From positions 1-64,000 of the forward strand of contig JAFZHC010000039.1 of the NCBI GenBank assembly GCA_017555025.1: a stretch of 64,000 nucleotides of DNA. The letters run 5' to 3'. The notes under the pieces are model-generated. The model was not told where the DNA came from, ran no database searches, and saw nothing but the letters and a program-made list of their open reading frames with translations. Positions 7,632-15,686 of this stretch are shown in pieces (position 1 is the first letter of the stretch; every line of letters begins with the position of its first letter). The position numbers were made by a program, and so were the translations under genes. The stretch is from Akkermansia sp. GTDB taxonomy: Bacteria; Verrucomicrobiota; Verrucomicrobiia; Verrucomicrobiales; Akkermansiaceae.

Positions 7632-8627
7632 TTATTCCATTTTGAAGAAGGTGCTTGCTGCATTGGTTGTTATGTTGCGTAGGTTGAGATATCTTGTACG
7701 CAGCAAGGTGGCATCCCGGTGCCCCATTTCTTCCTGCAGAAGATAAATGTTGTGAAAGTATTTGAGGTGGTAACTGGCAAAAGTGTGGCGCAGAGCATCC
7801 TTTTGCCAATGTCGAAATCCCGCGCGGCGGCGAAGTTTGACCCATTGTCTGAGCCAATTTCGTGGTGCAATGTAAGCGTTTGGTTCTCCGTCGTATAGCT
7901 TCAGCTTGCCTGCACCTCCTCGCAGGGGAATTGCTCTGGCTCCACCGGTTTTGCTGGCGGTGCCGTCGATGTATACCACCTTTTCTCGTTTATCAATATC
8001 ACGCCATCGCAGTCGTTGAACTTCACCGGGGCGTACCCCGCACCAGAGCATAAGGCGCATGGCTGCATCCATATCCTGCAAATCTTTGGCTGCACTTGCT
8101 TTCAGAATGGCTCTTATTTGCTTAATGGTTAGAATATTAACTGTTTCTTCCCTGATAGGGTGACTTTCAATGCAATCGACCGGGTTGATGTCGCACCAAC
8201 CTTGCCTGAGGGCATAGGCGAATATACTGTGCAGAATTGTCTTGGCTTTGTCGAAAATGTGAGCACTTCTGCTGAAATGGGTATTGATTAATTGCCTGCA
8301 TTCGAGGCGGGAAATGCTGCGTATATCTCGGTTTGCCCATTGAGAGAGCTTCACAATGCGAGCAGCGTATGAACGGAGGTCTGCCAAAGTGCTTGGTCTG
8401 CGGTAATTACGAGCCTCAATGCTGGCCTCGACTGCATGAGCAAAGGTAATAGCTTCCTTCGGCTCCGAAGCTGTGCCTTGCAACAGGCTGAGCAGCACTT
8501 CCTTTGAGGGAGGTGCATCGCTTGCGAGTTGTGCGGAGCACAGGCACTTAATGAGCTGCTCAATTAGTTCCAGAGGCCTGTTACTATGAGGATTGCCGAC
8601 TTGAATATGTGTTATTTCAGTTGTCAT
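7632..8627 (-). CDS. Tyrosine recombinase / integrase, solitary
   Basis: 331 residues. This is a site-specific recombinase of the lambda-integrase family, which breaks and rejoins DNA through a 3'-phosphotyrosine. The N-terminal part (about 70-165) is a SAM-like core-binding domain. The catalytic domain from about 170 shows Arg I in WCGVRPGEVQRLRW, a Lys-bearing beta hairpin (TASKTGGARAIPL), the box ALRHTFASYH with Arg II and its downstream His, EEMGHRD, and the nucleophile Tyr in LRTRYLNL. The first residue of the HxxR box is Lys (KDALRH), a frequent variant. The first 60 residues are not conserved family sequence as far as I can tell. No excisionase, phage gene or attachment-site repeat was seen nearby. 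It may be a domesticated or remnant integrase rather than the chromosomal XerC/D. Confidence 0.85.
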   Translation of the reverse strand: MTTEITHIQVGNPHSNRPLELIEQLIKCLCSAQLASDAPPSKEVLLSLLQGTASEPKEAITFAHAVEASIEARNYRRPSTLADLRSYAARIVKLSQWANRDIRSISRLECRQLINTHFSRSAHIFDKAKTILHSIFAYALRQGWCDINPVDCIESHPIREETVNILTIKQIRAILKASAAKDLQDMDAAMRLMLWCGVRPGEVQRLRWRDIDKREKVVYIDGTASKTGGARAIPLRGGAGKLKLYDGEPNAYIAPRNWLRQWVKLRRRAGFRHWQKDALRHTFASYHLKYFHNIYLLQEEMGHRDATLLRTRYLNLRNITTNAASTFFKME

Positions 8628-8692
8628 AGAGTTGACAACTTAACACTTTTTTGCCTTTTCCGCAAAGCGAAAGTTAAGGCTGTGTACCCATC

Positions 8693-9637
8693 TCAGTTAT
8701 GGAGATGGGCTGCTTCATCCCATTCCGGAAGCTCTGTGTTAATCAGCCAGGGAGTGTATTCCGGCGGAATCGGGGATTGCAGGGCAACCCGGCGACCATC
8801 GGCCGGATGGTTGAAAGCCAGGCGCCAGGCATGGAGCATGAGTCTGCCGGGACGTGCCTTTTGCTTTTGAGGGTGGGCGTAGATGGGATCCCCGATGAGT
8901 GGGTGCCCCAGGTGCAGCATGTGTACTCGTATCTGATGGGTGCGCCCGGTGTGCAGGGTGCACATCACCAAGCTGGAGTTGGTGGAAAGGTCGTGGTGCA
9001 ATACTTTGTAATCGGTTATAGCCGGTTTACCGGAACCGGGATTAACAACCGCCATTTTCAGTCGATTGACCGGATGTCGTCCGATGTTGGTGAAAACCGT
9101 TCCCTCCGGCTCTTTCGGGCACCCCTGAACGACGGCTAGATATATCTTAGCTGTGTCGCGTTCTGCAAATTGGGTTGTTAGCGACAGGTGAGCCTGGTCA
9201 TTCTTTGCCACTACTATGCAGCCGCTTGTATCTTTGTCCAGTCGGTGTACTATACCGGGGCGCTCTACTCCTCCAATGCCGGATAAATCGCCACAATGGA
9301 AGAGAACCGCATTGACCAGCGTACCATCGGGATTGCCCGCAGCCGGGTGAACCACCATGCCGCTTTCCTTATCGATAACGATGACGTCTTTATCCTCAAA
9401 GAGTACTGAAATCGGAATGTCCTGCGGCTGTGCTTCTGCAGGTTCGGGCTCAGGTATATTAATTTCAATGCGTATGCCCAGTTCAACGGGGGTTTTTGCT
9501 TTGGTTGTCTTGCCGTTTACGGTGACATCCCCCGACTTGATGAGCGCCTGAATGCGGGCGCGGGAAAGCTCCGGCAGCTGGGCTGCCAGAAATTGATCGA
9601 GACGAGCTCCTATGGAATCTTCTGCTATGATGAGCAT
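8693..9637 (-). CDS. rluD: RluA/RluD-family 23S rRNA pseudouridine synthase
   Basis: 314 residues. An S4 RNA-binding domain (residues 10-60, RLDQFLAAQLPELSRARIQALIKSG) precedes a pseudouridine synthase domain. Its signature is HRLDKDTSG, with the catalytic Asp at about residue 134, followed by GRTHQIRVHMLHLGHPLIGD. The enzyme isomerises uridines in rRNA. S4-plus-synthase members of this length are usually RluD (helix 69 of 23S rRNA), but RluC cannot be excluded, so the symbol names the closest subfamily. It is the last gene of the hprK / Nif3-like / rluD run, 2 bases after its upstream neighbour. Confidence 0.9.
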   Translation of the reverse strand: MLIIAEDSIGARLDQFLAAQLPELSRARIQALIKSGDVTVNGKTTKAKTPVELGIRIEINIPEPEPAEAQPQDIPISVLFEDKDVIVIDKESGMVVHPAAGNPDGTLVNAVLFHCGDLSGIGGVERPGIVHRLDKDTSGCIVVAKNDQAHLSLTTQFAERDTAKIYLAVVQGCPKEPEGTVFTNIGRHPVNRLKMAVVNPGSGKPAITDYKVLHHDLSTNSSLVMCTLHTGRTHQIRVHMLHLGHPLIGDPIYAHPQKQKARPGRLMLHAWRLAFNHPADGRRVALQSPIPPEYTPWLINTELPEWDEAAHLHN

Positions 9638-9639
9638 GT

Positions 9640-10398
9640 TTACATGCCTGTGGGGTTATCGATGAATACAGTAGGCAGCCCGAAGCGCTCCTCCAGCAGT
9701 TTACCCAGAGATTTTACACCGAAGGTTTCAGTTGCATAATGTCCTGCAAACAATATGTTGATGCCCATGTCAGCTGCGGCATTGACCACCCAATGATTTT
9801 CCTCACCTGTGAGGTACGTGGTGTAGCCTTTGTCCTTCATCTGGTAAATGACGTCGCCCGCTCCGCCGGAGCACACCGCAATTCGCCCGGTCGGAGCGTG
9901 TTCATCGTGTATTATGCCGGTAACGGTGCTACCGCAGATAGCCGCATAACGTTCTTTCAGTTCACCAACGGAGCCGTTGAAGATACCGCTCTGACCGATA
10001 AGGGTACCATGGTAATCCACCTCAGGCTGACAATCGGTGAGCCCCAACGCTTCGGCAATACCGGCATTGTTGCCCAACTCAGGGTGCAAATCCAGCGGAA
10101 GGTGGGCGCTGTAAATAGCCAGATTATGCTCCAGACAACTGGTGATTTTCTTTTTGAACCACCCCGTCATGGGGCGCAGTCCACACCAGTATATGCCGTG
10201 GTGCAGCACCAGCAAATCCGCTCCTGCTGCTATGGCGTCATCAATCGTTTTCTGCGAACCGTCTACAGCCAGAGCTACTTTGGTTACGTTGCCGTTATTT
10301 TCCACCTGCAAGCCGTTAAGTGCCACCGAAGCATCCTTTATTTCTGCTATGCGCAGCGTGTTATCGAGCAGGGCGGTGATGTCAGTAAGAGATGTCAT
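9640..10398 (-). CDS. Nif3-like dinuclear metal centre protein
   Basis: 252 residues, the short form of the NIF3/YqfO/YbgI family, which forms toroidal hexamers with a two-metal site facing the cavity. Members have been linked to GTP cyclohydrolase 1 type 2 annotation, but the reaction is unsettled. Visible metal ligands include LLVLHHGIYW (paired His), IYSAHLPLD and, near the C-terminus, FAGHYATETFGV with the conserved His and Glu. It sits 1 base after the hprK stop and 2 bases before rluD, so the three genes are almost certainly one transcript. The metal-binding call is firm and the biochemical role is open. Confidence 0.92.
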   Translation of the reverse strand: MTSLTDITALLDNTLRIAEIKDASVALNGLQVENNGNVTKVALAVDGSQKTIDDAIAAGADLLVLHHGIYWCGLRPMTGWFKKKITSCLEHNLAIYSAHLPLDLHPELGNNAGIAEALGLTDCQPEVDYHGTLIGQSGIFNGSVGELKERYAAICGSTVTGIIHDEHAPTGRIAVCSGGAGDVIYQMKDKGYTTYLTGEENHWVVNAAADMGINILFAGHYATETFGVKSLGKLLEERFGLPTVFIDNPTGM

Positions 10399-10399
10399 A

Positions 10400-11383
10400 T
10401 CAATCGTTGTCAGGGGTTACTCGCAGGTTGCTGCGCATTTTAATTTCCTTGTGAAGACGTTTGTTGAATTCGCCGGCCATGTCATACCCGCTTTCACGAA
10501 GGTAGCGCCCCAGCGCAGCCACCTCGACCAGTCGGGTCATGTCGCGCCCAGGAGCCACCGGCAGGTTGAGGCGTTCCACCTCCACACCCAGTATATTTTC
10601 GGTGTGGCGCGTAAGCCCGAGGCGCTCCATTTCACTCATTTCACCACTGGTCAGGTTAATGATGAGGTCAATTTCCTTTTGCCGACGGTAAGCCTTCAGG
10701 CCGAATAGGTTGGTTACATTGATGATGCCGATGCCGCGAATCTCGATGAAGCCGCTGCTTAATTTAGGCGAGGTCGCTACAAGTTCACCGCTGATGTTGC
10801 GGATGCGAACCATATCATCAGCAACTAAGGAGGAGCCGCGCTCTACCAGACCAAGGGAAATTTCGCTTTTGCCGATACCGCTGTGACCGGTAATGAGCAC
10901 GCCCACGCCGCGCACGTCTACCATGCAACCATGCACGGTGGTACTTTCGGCAAACTCATTTTCCAGAATAATGGTCGTTTTGTTGACCAGTTTCATGGTC
11001 GGTAGCGTGGAGCGGAACACACACACCGCAGAATCATCAGCATGCTTGAGCAGGTCTTCCGGTACATCCACGCCGCGTGAGAAAATGAGGCAGGGCACAT
11101 TAGCATTCATCAGCCATTGAAGGCGCTCTGCCCGTAGCTCTCCCTTCAGTGTGGTGCGGAGGTATGACATCTCGGCTGCACCAAAAATCTGAATGCGCTC
11201 ATGTGCGAAGTAACTGAAAAAGCCGGCAAGCGCCAGACCGGGGCGGTTGAGTGTCGGTTGGAGAATTTTACGGCTCATACCTTGCGGGCTGTTGAGCAAC
11301 TGTAGCTCCAAAGTGCCTCGGTAACTCTCGTAAAAATGAGAAACCGATATCTCGTCGACCTTTTTAACGATGGCTTTTTTCAT
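10400..11383 (-). CDS. hprK: HPr kinase/phosphorylase
   Basis: 327 residues. It phosphorylates, and by phosphorolysis dephosphorylates, a regulatory Ser on HPr-like proteins. The N-terminal domain (1-130) resembles MurF-like HprK_N. The C-terminal kinase has the P-loop GHSGIGKS (166-173), the VADDMV segment with catalytic acid, and the HprK signature EIRGIGIINVTNLFG (about 214-228). In Gram-negative bacteria HprK often serves nitrogen-PTS or cell-envelope control rather than sugar repression. Such a role here is inference, since no HPr gene is in the window. It is the first gene of the run with Nif3-like and rluD, and shares a short divergent promoter region with the epimerase gene. Confidence 0.95.
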   Translation of the reverse strand: MKKAIVKKVDEISVSHFYESYRGTLELQLLNSPQGMSRKILQPTLNRPGLALAGFFSYFAHERIQIFGAAEMSYLRTTLKGELRAERLQWLMNANVPCLIFSRGVDVPEDLLKHADDSAVCVFRSTLPTMKLVNKTTIILENEFAESTTVHGCMVDVRGVGVLITGHSGIGKSEISLGLVERGSSLVADDMVRIRNISGELVATSPKLSSGFIEIRGIGIINVTNLFGLKAYRRQKEIDLIINLTSGEMSEMERLGLTRHTENILGVEVERLNLPVAPGRDMTRLVEVAALGRYLRESGYDMAGEFNKRLHKEIKMRSNLRVTPDND

Positions 11384-11391
11384 GTGCGCTT

Positions 11392-11420
11392 ATTGTCTCA
11401 CAATACATTTCGGAGGTCAA
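11392..11420 (-). promoter_or_regulatory. Promoter of hprK
   Basis: Minus-strand TTGACC (11420-11415), a 17-base spacer and GACAAT (11397-11392). Eight bases lie between the -10 element and the ATG at 11383, predicting a leaderless or near-leaderless mRNA. Confidence 0.65.
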
Positions 11421-11478
11421 GGTAAACTTACTGCACCCCGAAATTGTGATGTTGAATCCGTTTTTTTGCATTCTTTGC

Positions 11479-11507
11479 TTGCAATCAGGTGGGGGATGGC
11501 CTATTAT
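11479..11507 (+). promoter_or_regulatory. Promoter of the epimerase gene
   Basis: TTGCAA (11479-11484), a 17-base spacer and TATTAT (11502-11507). Transcription should begin about 26 bases before the ATG at 11540. Confidence 0.7.
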
Positions 11508-11539
11508 AGTTGACGTCAACAACAATATTTTCTGTTATC

Positions 11540-12463
11540 ATGAAAATCCTTATTACCGGCGGTGCCGGCTTCATCGGTTCCCACATTGCTGAGCACTATC
11601 AGGGTGTGGCAGAAGAAATTCGCGTGCTGGATAACCTCCGCACCGGTTACAAGAAGAATCTCGATGGTCTGAATGTTACCTTCATCGAGGGCTCCATTAC
11701 TGACCGTGAGCTTGTTGCTAAGGCTGTAGAGGGTGTGGACTACATCTTCCACATGGCTGCTCTGGTATCTGTGCCGGAGTCGATGAGCAAGATTCGTGAG
11801 TGCTTGGACCTCAATGTGAACGGTCTTCTCGTTGTGCTTGAGGAAGCCAGCAAGGCCGGCTGCAAGAAGGTGGTTCTTGCCTCTTCCGCTGCCATTTACG
11901 GCGATAATCCCGTTGTGCCTAAGGTTGAAACCATGTACCCCGAGCCCAAGAGCCCCTATGGTATCACCAAGCTCGATGGTGAGTACTACATGGATATGTT
12001 CCGCACCACCGGCCAGATTAACACGGGCTGCTGCCGCTTCTTCAACGTGTTCGGTCCCCGTCAGGATCCCAAGGGCGCATACGCTGCTGCCGTGCCGATT
12101 TTCATGGAGAAAGCCATTAAGGGTGAGGATATCACCGTATACGGCGATGGCGAGCAGACTCGTGACTTCATCTATGTGAAGGATATCGTGGGCGCTCTTG
12201 CTTATGTTGCTGAGCATCCCGAAGTAACCGGTGTGAACAACGTTGGTTACGGTGGTCAGATTACCATCAACAAGCTGGCTGACATCATCATTGAGGCTGC
12301 CGGTTCTTCTTCTAAGGTGGTACACCTGCCTGAGCGCCCCGGTGACGTGAAGCACAGCCGTGCCTGCGCTGATAAGCTGCGTGCTACCGGTTGGGAACCC
12401 AAGTACACCCTCGAGGAAGGCCTCAAGACCACTCTTGAGTACTTTAAGAGCGTGACTAAGTAA
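11540..12463 (+). CDS. NAD-dependent sugar epimerase (extended SDR family)
   Basis: 307 residues from the ATG at 11540 (MKILITGGAGFIG). It has the extended short-chain dehydrogenase fold that acts on nucleotide sugars. The Rossmann motif is GGAGFIGSH, followed by DNLRTG. The catalytic triad is visible as SSAAIYG (Ser/Thr) and YGITK (Tyr and Lys). The sugar-binding half has FFNVFGPRQDPKGAYAAAVP and the DFIYVKDIV segment found in UDP-glucose/UDP-N-acetylglucosamine 4-epimerases (GalE, WbpP/Gne types). The exact sugar cannot be assigned. Its codon bias is strong, so it is probably well expressed. It is monocistronic, between its own promoter and a strong terminator, and likely supplies precursors for surface polysaccharide. 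Confidence 0.92.
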   Translation: MKILITGGAGFIGSHIAEHYQGVAEEIRVLDNLRTGYKKNLDGLNVTFIEGSITDRELVAKAVEGVDYIFHMAALVSVPESMSKIRECLDLNVNGLLVVLEEASKAGCKKVVLASSAAIYGDNPVVPKVETMYPEPKSPYGITKLDGEYYMDMFRTTGQINTGCCRFFNVFGPRQDPKGAYAAAVPIFMEKAIKGEDITVYGDGEQTRDFIYVKDIVGALAYVAEHPEVTGVNNVGYGGQITINKLADIIIEAAGSSSKVVHLPERPGDVKHSRACADKLRATGWEPKYTLEEGLKTTLEYFKSVTK

Positions 12464-12481
12464 GCCGGTCTGTTTTTTACC

Positions 12482-12522
12482 GCACCGCAAAGTTTGCCTT
12501 GAGCTGCTTTGCGGTGCTTTTT
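12482..12522 (+). terminator. Terminator of the epimerase gene
   Basis: The 11-bp stem GCACCGCAAAG/CTTTGCGGTGC (12482-12492 with 12507-12517) runs into TTTTT. Confidence 0.92.
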
Positions 12523-12528
12523 CATTAT
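12499..12528 (+). promoter_or_regulatory. Possible promoter of the SWIM gene inside the terminator
   Basis: TTGAGC (12499-12504), an 18-base spacer and CATTAT (12523-12528), 7 bases before the ATG at 12536. It overlaps the upstream terminator. The match is moderate. Confidence 0.45.
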
Positions 12529-12535
12529 AGGTTCG

Positions 12536-13222
12536 ATGTGTGACGATTTTTCTCCTCGCATGACAGTGGCTCAGCTGGGCAGGCTGGCTGCAGAACGTAG
12601 GCAAAAACTCCTCGATGAGGGGGAGGATATACGCCCTGTAGTTAACAGCAGTCGTAAGCTTGCTGAGCATTTCTGGGGGAGCGCATGGATGCGACATCTT
12701 GCTCGCTGCGAAGCAGGGGGGCTGTGTCTGGCTCCCGGTCGCTCACTGTTGCGCCATGGCTGCGTGTTGGATTTACGCATAGCTCCCGGCCTTATTACGG
12801 CAAAGGTTAGTGGCGAGCAGCTGTATGAGGTTAATCTGCGCATTGAGCCGCTGGATGAAGTTACCCTTGAAAGATTGCGCGAGGCATGTTGCGGGCGTAT
12901 AGATTCTCTGGTGTCGCTCCTGGAGGGGAAGGTGGATTCTTCCGTTCTGGAGTTGCTGTGTGCGCCTGAAGACGGAATGTTGCCGGAACCTTGCGATTGG
13001 CGCATGAGTTGCACTTGCCCCGACTGGTGCGAACCTTGTGCTCATGCCGCAGCTGCTGTTTACGCTGCGGGATGTCTGATAGACGCTGACCCGATGTTGC
13101 TTTTCACACTACGCTCGGTCAATCCGGAATCATTACTCGCTTCTGCCACACCTCCGCCGCCTACCGAGGATTTTGATGTGGAAAACCTGTCATCTGTTTT
13201 TGGTATAGATATTGATGTTTAA
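12536..13222 (+). CDS. SWIM zinc-finger domain protein
   Basis: 228 residues from the ATG at 12536. An earlier frame start at 12509 lies within the upstream terminator and is rejected. The C-terminal half holds a SWIM-type zinc site, CTCPDWCEPCAHAAAAVY, with the CxC...CxH pattern; the site is thought to bind DNA or protein. The N-terminal half (KLAEHFWGSAWMRHLARC ... RSLLRHGCVLDLRI ... KVSGEQLYEVNLRI) matches the layout of stand-alone bacterial SWIM proteins, where the WGxxW and YxV blocks recur. In many genomes such proteins sit next to SNF2-type helicases. Here no helicase adjoins, so the partner is unknown. The tail after residue 200 is proline- and acid-rich. Confidence 0.82.
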   Translation: MCDDFSPRMTVAQLGRLAAERRQKLLDEGEDIRPVVNSSRKLAEHFWGSAWMRHLARCEAGGLCLAPGRSLLRHGCVLDLRIAPGLITAKVSGEQLYEVNLRIEPLDEVTLERLREACCGRIDSLVSLLEGKVDSSVLELLCAPEDGMLPEPCDWRMSCTCPDWCEPCAHAAAAVYAAGCLIDADPMLLFTLRSVNPESLLASATPPPPTEDFDVENLSSVFGIDIDV

Positions 13223-13284
13223 TACGACGATTCCTTTTTGAGAATCAATGTAAATATAATCGAGGAAAGGAATTCAGTTTGCTC

Positions 13285-13313
13285 TTTACACCGGAATTGT
13301 TTTCTGTTAAACT
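13285..13313 (+). promoter_or_regulatory. Promoter of the acidic-tail secreted protein
   Basis: TTTACA (13285-13290), a 17-base spacer and TAAACT (13308-13313). The ATG at 13324 follows after 10 bases, so the mRNA leader is four bases or less. Confidence 0.68.
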
Positions 13314-13323
13314 AGCGCCCGTT

Positions 13324-15525
13324 ATGAAGCTCAATACTACTCTAATGCTTACTGCGATGGCAACAGCTCCTGTGTTGTCCGCAGCTCCGTCTGATATGGC
13401 TCCTATTTATACCTCGCTGGCGAAACCCGCTGTCGCTAAAAATGCCAATGCGATGTTACGTGCGAGTGTACTACCGGCTTTGGAGTGTGTACCTGCTGAT
13501 GTCGAGTGTTGTGCCGTGGTTGGTTCATCTTCTTCTCTCGCTGAGATTCTTGCAGCTCCCCTTCATAAGATTACGCCCGCAGAGAATGCCGCTCCACAGG
13601 CTGATATGGAGGGTGGTATGCCCATGATGGCTATGGCTGCGGCATCTGCCGAGGCTGGGCCTTTTGATGATCCAGCCTTTGCAGAAGTAGTAACCTCTTC
13701 AGCCTTTGCTGTGGGTAAGGGAAATGCCGAGGTTCTTACCACTCTTCTACCTGTTTATCTGTATATATCCGGCAAGAGCGAGAGCGAGGAACTTGCTGAA
13801 CAGTGGGCAGAAGGTGCGGCCGCTGACTATGCCGATACCATTCGGGCTGAAAAGCTCACTCTTTCCCGCAAGGCTGCGCTGGATGCTCTTAAAAAGATGC
13901 CCGCGACCACGCTCAAGCCCATTTATGCAGTACTGACAACCACTCACGATGGGGGCTCTCTCATGCTGAAAGACGTCCTGAAGAAGGCTGTGGCAGCCGC
14001 AGAGGGCGCCAAGGCCGAGGCTGTTAAGGAGGGTGAGTGGCAGGGCTGGAAGTACCGGTTAACCGACATGCTGGCAGATGTTGACCGTACGGATGCCGTG
14101 GGTAAGGAACTGATGAATCAGGTTAAAGATCGCAGCCTTTATCACCTCTTTAAGGTGACGGACAATGCGCTTATTATTTGCGTATGTGAGAACCCTGCCG
14201 ATTGTAAGCCTGCGAGCTCGGCTCAGAAGTCGGTACTTAGTACCGACCGTATGGCTTTTTATGATGCTCACCTGAGTCACAAATTGGTGTGTGCTTCCTA
14301 CATTAGCCCCGAATTGCTCAATGCCTTCAACAAGAGCTCTAATGGGGGCGTGAAGGTCGTTGCTGATTTTGTCGGAAATGTGTTCAGAGCCCTCGGTTCG
14401 GAAAATGAGGATAAGGTTCGCTTGTTCAATGCCGCAGCTCGCGGCGTGAGCAGTATCGCCTCCTACCTGCAATCCTTCGCCTCTGAGAAGAACGCGAAGC
14501 CGCTCACGCTTGGTGTGTGGCAGGTTCGCAGCGGTGCTTTCCATGCTCGCCTGAATATGGATGCCTGTGGAGCTACTTATGCTCCCGGTACACTCAACCT
14601 CAGTAAGGTGGGCGCGAGCAACAAAACGATTTTTTATACAGAGACCACGCCCTACACGTCGGCTAGTACAACGGGGCTTGTAGACATGATAACCCCGATT
14701 GTCAGCGTATACAATGGTTACGATGCCACCATGGCTGATAGTGACGGCATGGCTGCCAAGGTTTCCTCGCGCATCAATACGCTGTCTACCGCGCTTAAGT
14801 CTGCCTGTAAGGCTATGGGGAATTCCTCTTCCTTTGTGGTGTTTGATGTGAACGGCACACCCAACGCTGCTTATGTCAATACTGTGCAGAATCGAGCCAA
14901 TCTGGAAAAAGCCGGCTCTCAGCTTTCTTCTGCTATCGGTTCTCTGATGGGGGGGAGCAGTTCTTCTTTCAAACAGTATTATAAGGTTAGGAAAACCAAG
15001 ACCGCAGCTGCCGTCAACTTTACCTTGCCACAGGAGCTGGGCGCAGGAAAACCTAACATTCTGCTGAACGACAATAAGATTGTGATTGGCTCGTCCGCTG
15101 CTCTCAATAATCTGGTGCTTAAGAACTCCGGCGGTAAGTCAAAGTTTGCGGGTGCCGTTTACACCCTTCGCCCCGCTTCTCTGGCTGGCTTGCTTGCTAT
15201 GGCCGGTTCGGCTGATCCCACGGGTGGATTGGTTGCCGGTATGGCCGGCGCTGTGCTCGGCGCTGTGGGCGATATCCACGCAGTGGATACCATTACTGAT
15301 GGCGTGCGTGATGTTCACATCCTTGTGAAGCCTGCGGCCGGTAATCCCGGGCTTCAGCCGGTAGCTCGTCCTATGCCCGGAGGCTCTCCTGCTCTCCGAC
15401 CGATGCCTGCTCCCGCTGCTGATGACGAGGATGAGGACACTAAAGACGATTCCGAAACAGAAGAAGATGAGGAGGAGTCCGAAGATGAGGAGGATGAAGA
15501 GGTTGATGAAGACGAAGAGTTTTGA
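13324..15525 (+). CDS. Secreted protein with poly-acidic C-terminus, function unknown
   Basis: 733 residues from the ATG at 13324; an upstream in-frame start lies inside the promoter. The N-terminus is a plain signal peptide with likely cleavage after LSA (MKLNTTLMLTAMATAPVLSA/AP). The body is Ala/Ser-rich with repeated motifs of the kind LLPVYLYISGKSESEELAEQW, and a middle part (YDAHLSHKLVCASYISPELLNAF) that looks like an alternating alpha/beta fold. No known domain was recognised. Residues about 665-695 are Pro-rich (PVARPMPGGSPALRPMP). The last 40 or so residues are almost all Asp/Glu, which could bind cations or keep the protein soluble. The body is complete and well biased in codon use, so it is likely an abundant periplasmic or surface protein. 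No terminator-independent partner genes are evident. Confidence 0.8.
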   Translation: MKLNTTLMLTAMATAPVLSAAPSDMAPIYTSLAKPAVAKNANAMLRASVLPALECVPADVECCAVVGSSSSLAEILAAPLHKITPAENAAPQADMEGGMPMMAMAAASAEAGPFDDPAFAEVVTSSAFAVGKGNAEVLTTLLPVYLYISGKSESEELAEQWAEGAAADYADTIRAEKLTLSRKAALDALKKMPATTLKPIYAVLTTTHDGGSLMLKDVLKKAVAAAEGAKAEAVKEGEWQGWKYRLTDMLADVDRTDAVGKELMNQVKDRSLYHLFKVTDNALIICVCENPADCKPASSAQKSVLSTDRMAFYDAHLSHKLVCASYISPELLNAFNKSSNGGVKVVADFVGNVFRALGSENEDKVRLFNAAARGVSSIASYLQSFASEKNAKPLTLGVWQVRSGAFHARLNMDACGATYAPGTLNLSKVGASNKTIFYTETTPYTSASTTGLVDMITPIVSVYNGYDATMADSDGMAAKVSSRINTLSTALKSACKAMGNSSSFVVFDVNGTPNAAYVNTVQNRANLEKAGSQLSSAIGSLMGGSSSSFKQYYKVRKTKTAAAVNFTLPQELGAGKPNILLNDNKIVIGSSAALNNLVLKNSGGKSKFAGAVYTLRPASLAGLLAMAGSADPTGGLVAGMAGAVLGAVGDIHAVDTITDGVRDVHILVKPAAGNPGLQPVARPMPGGSPALRPMPAPAADDEDEDTKDDSETEEDEEESEDEEDEEVDEDEEF

Positions 15526-15566
15526 TGCCGACTTGCTGTCATCTATCTCCATCTGAATAGTTATTT

Positions 15567-15600
15567 AACCGGGAGCTGCTGAGGTGGCTCCCGGTTATTC
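15567..15600 (+). terminator. Stem-loop after the acidic-tail protein gene
   Basis: AACCGGGAGC/GCTCCCGGTT (15567-15576 with 15587-15596) is a 10-bp stem with a weak T tract after it. Confidence 0.65.
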
Positions 15601-15648
15601 CGTATAGTGGTCAGGCGCTTCTTCGCTCGTTATTGACAGAGTAATCAG

Positions 15649-15677
15649 TTGCTCAGCACGATTCTTTGTGGTAGAAT
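15649..15677 (+). promoter_or_regulatory. Promoter of the YlbF-like gene
   Basis: TTGCTC (15649-15654), a 17-base spacer and TAGAAT (15672-15677). The ATG at 15687 is 9 bases downstream, which implies a leaderless message. Confidence 0.68.
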
Positions 15678-15686
15678 AGCCCTGTT

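Noticed and set aside
7500-8692. Attachment sites or ends of an integrated element around the recombinase
   Set aside because: No direct repeats or tRNA gene were found at the borders, and the neighbours are ordinary chromosomal genes.
11516-12697. 393-codon frame antisense to the epimerase gene
   Set aside because: It runs through the epimerase gene and its terminator. The forward frame has a complete SDR fold.
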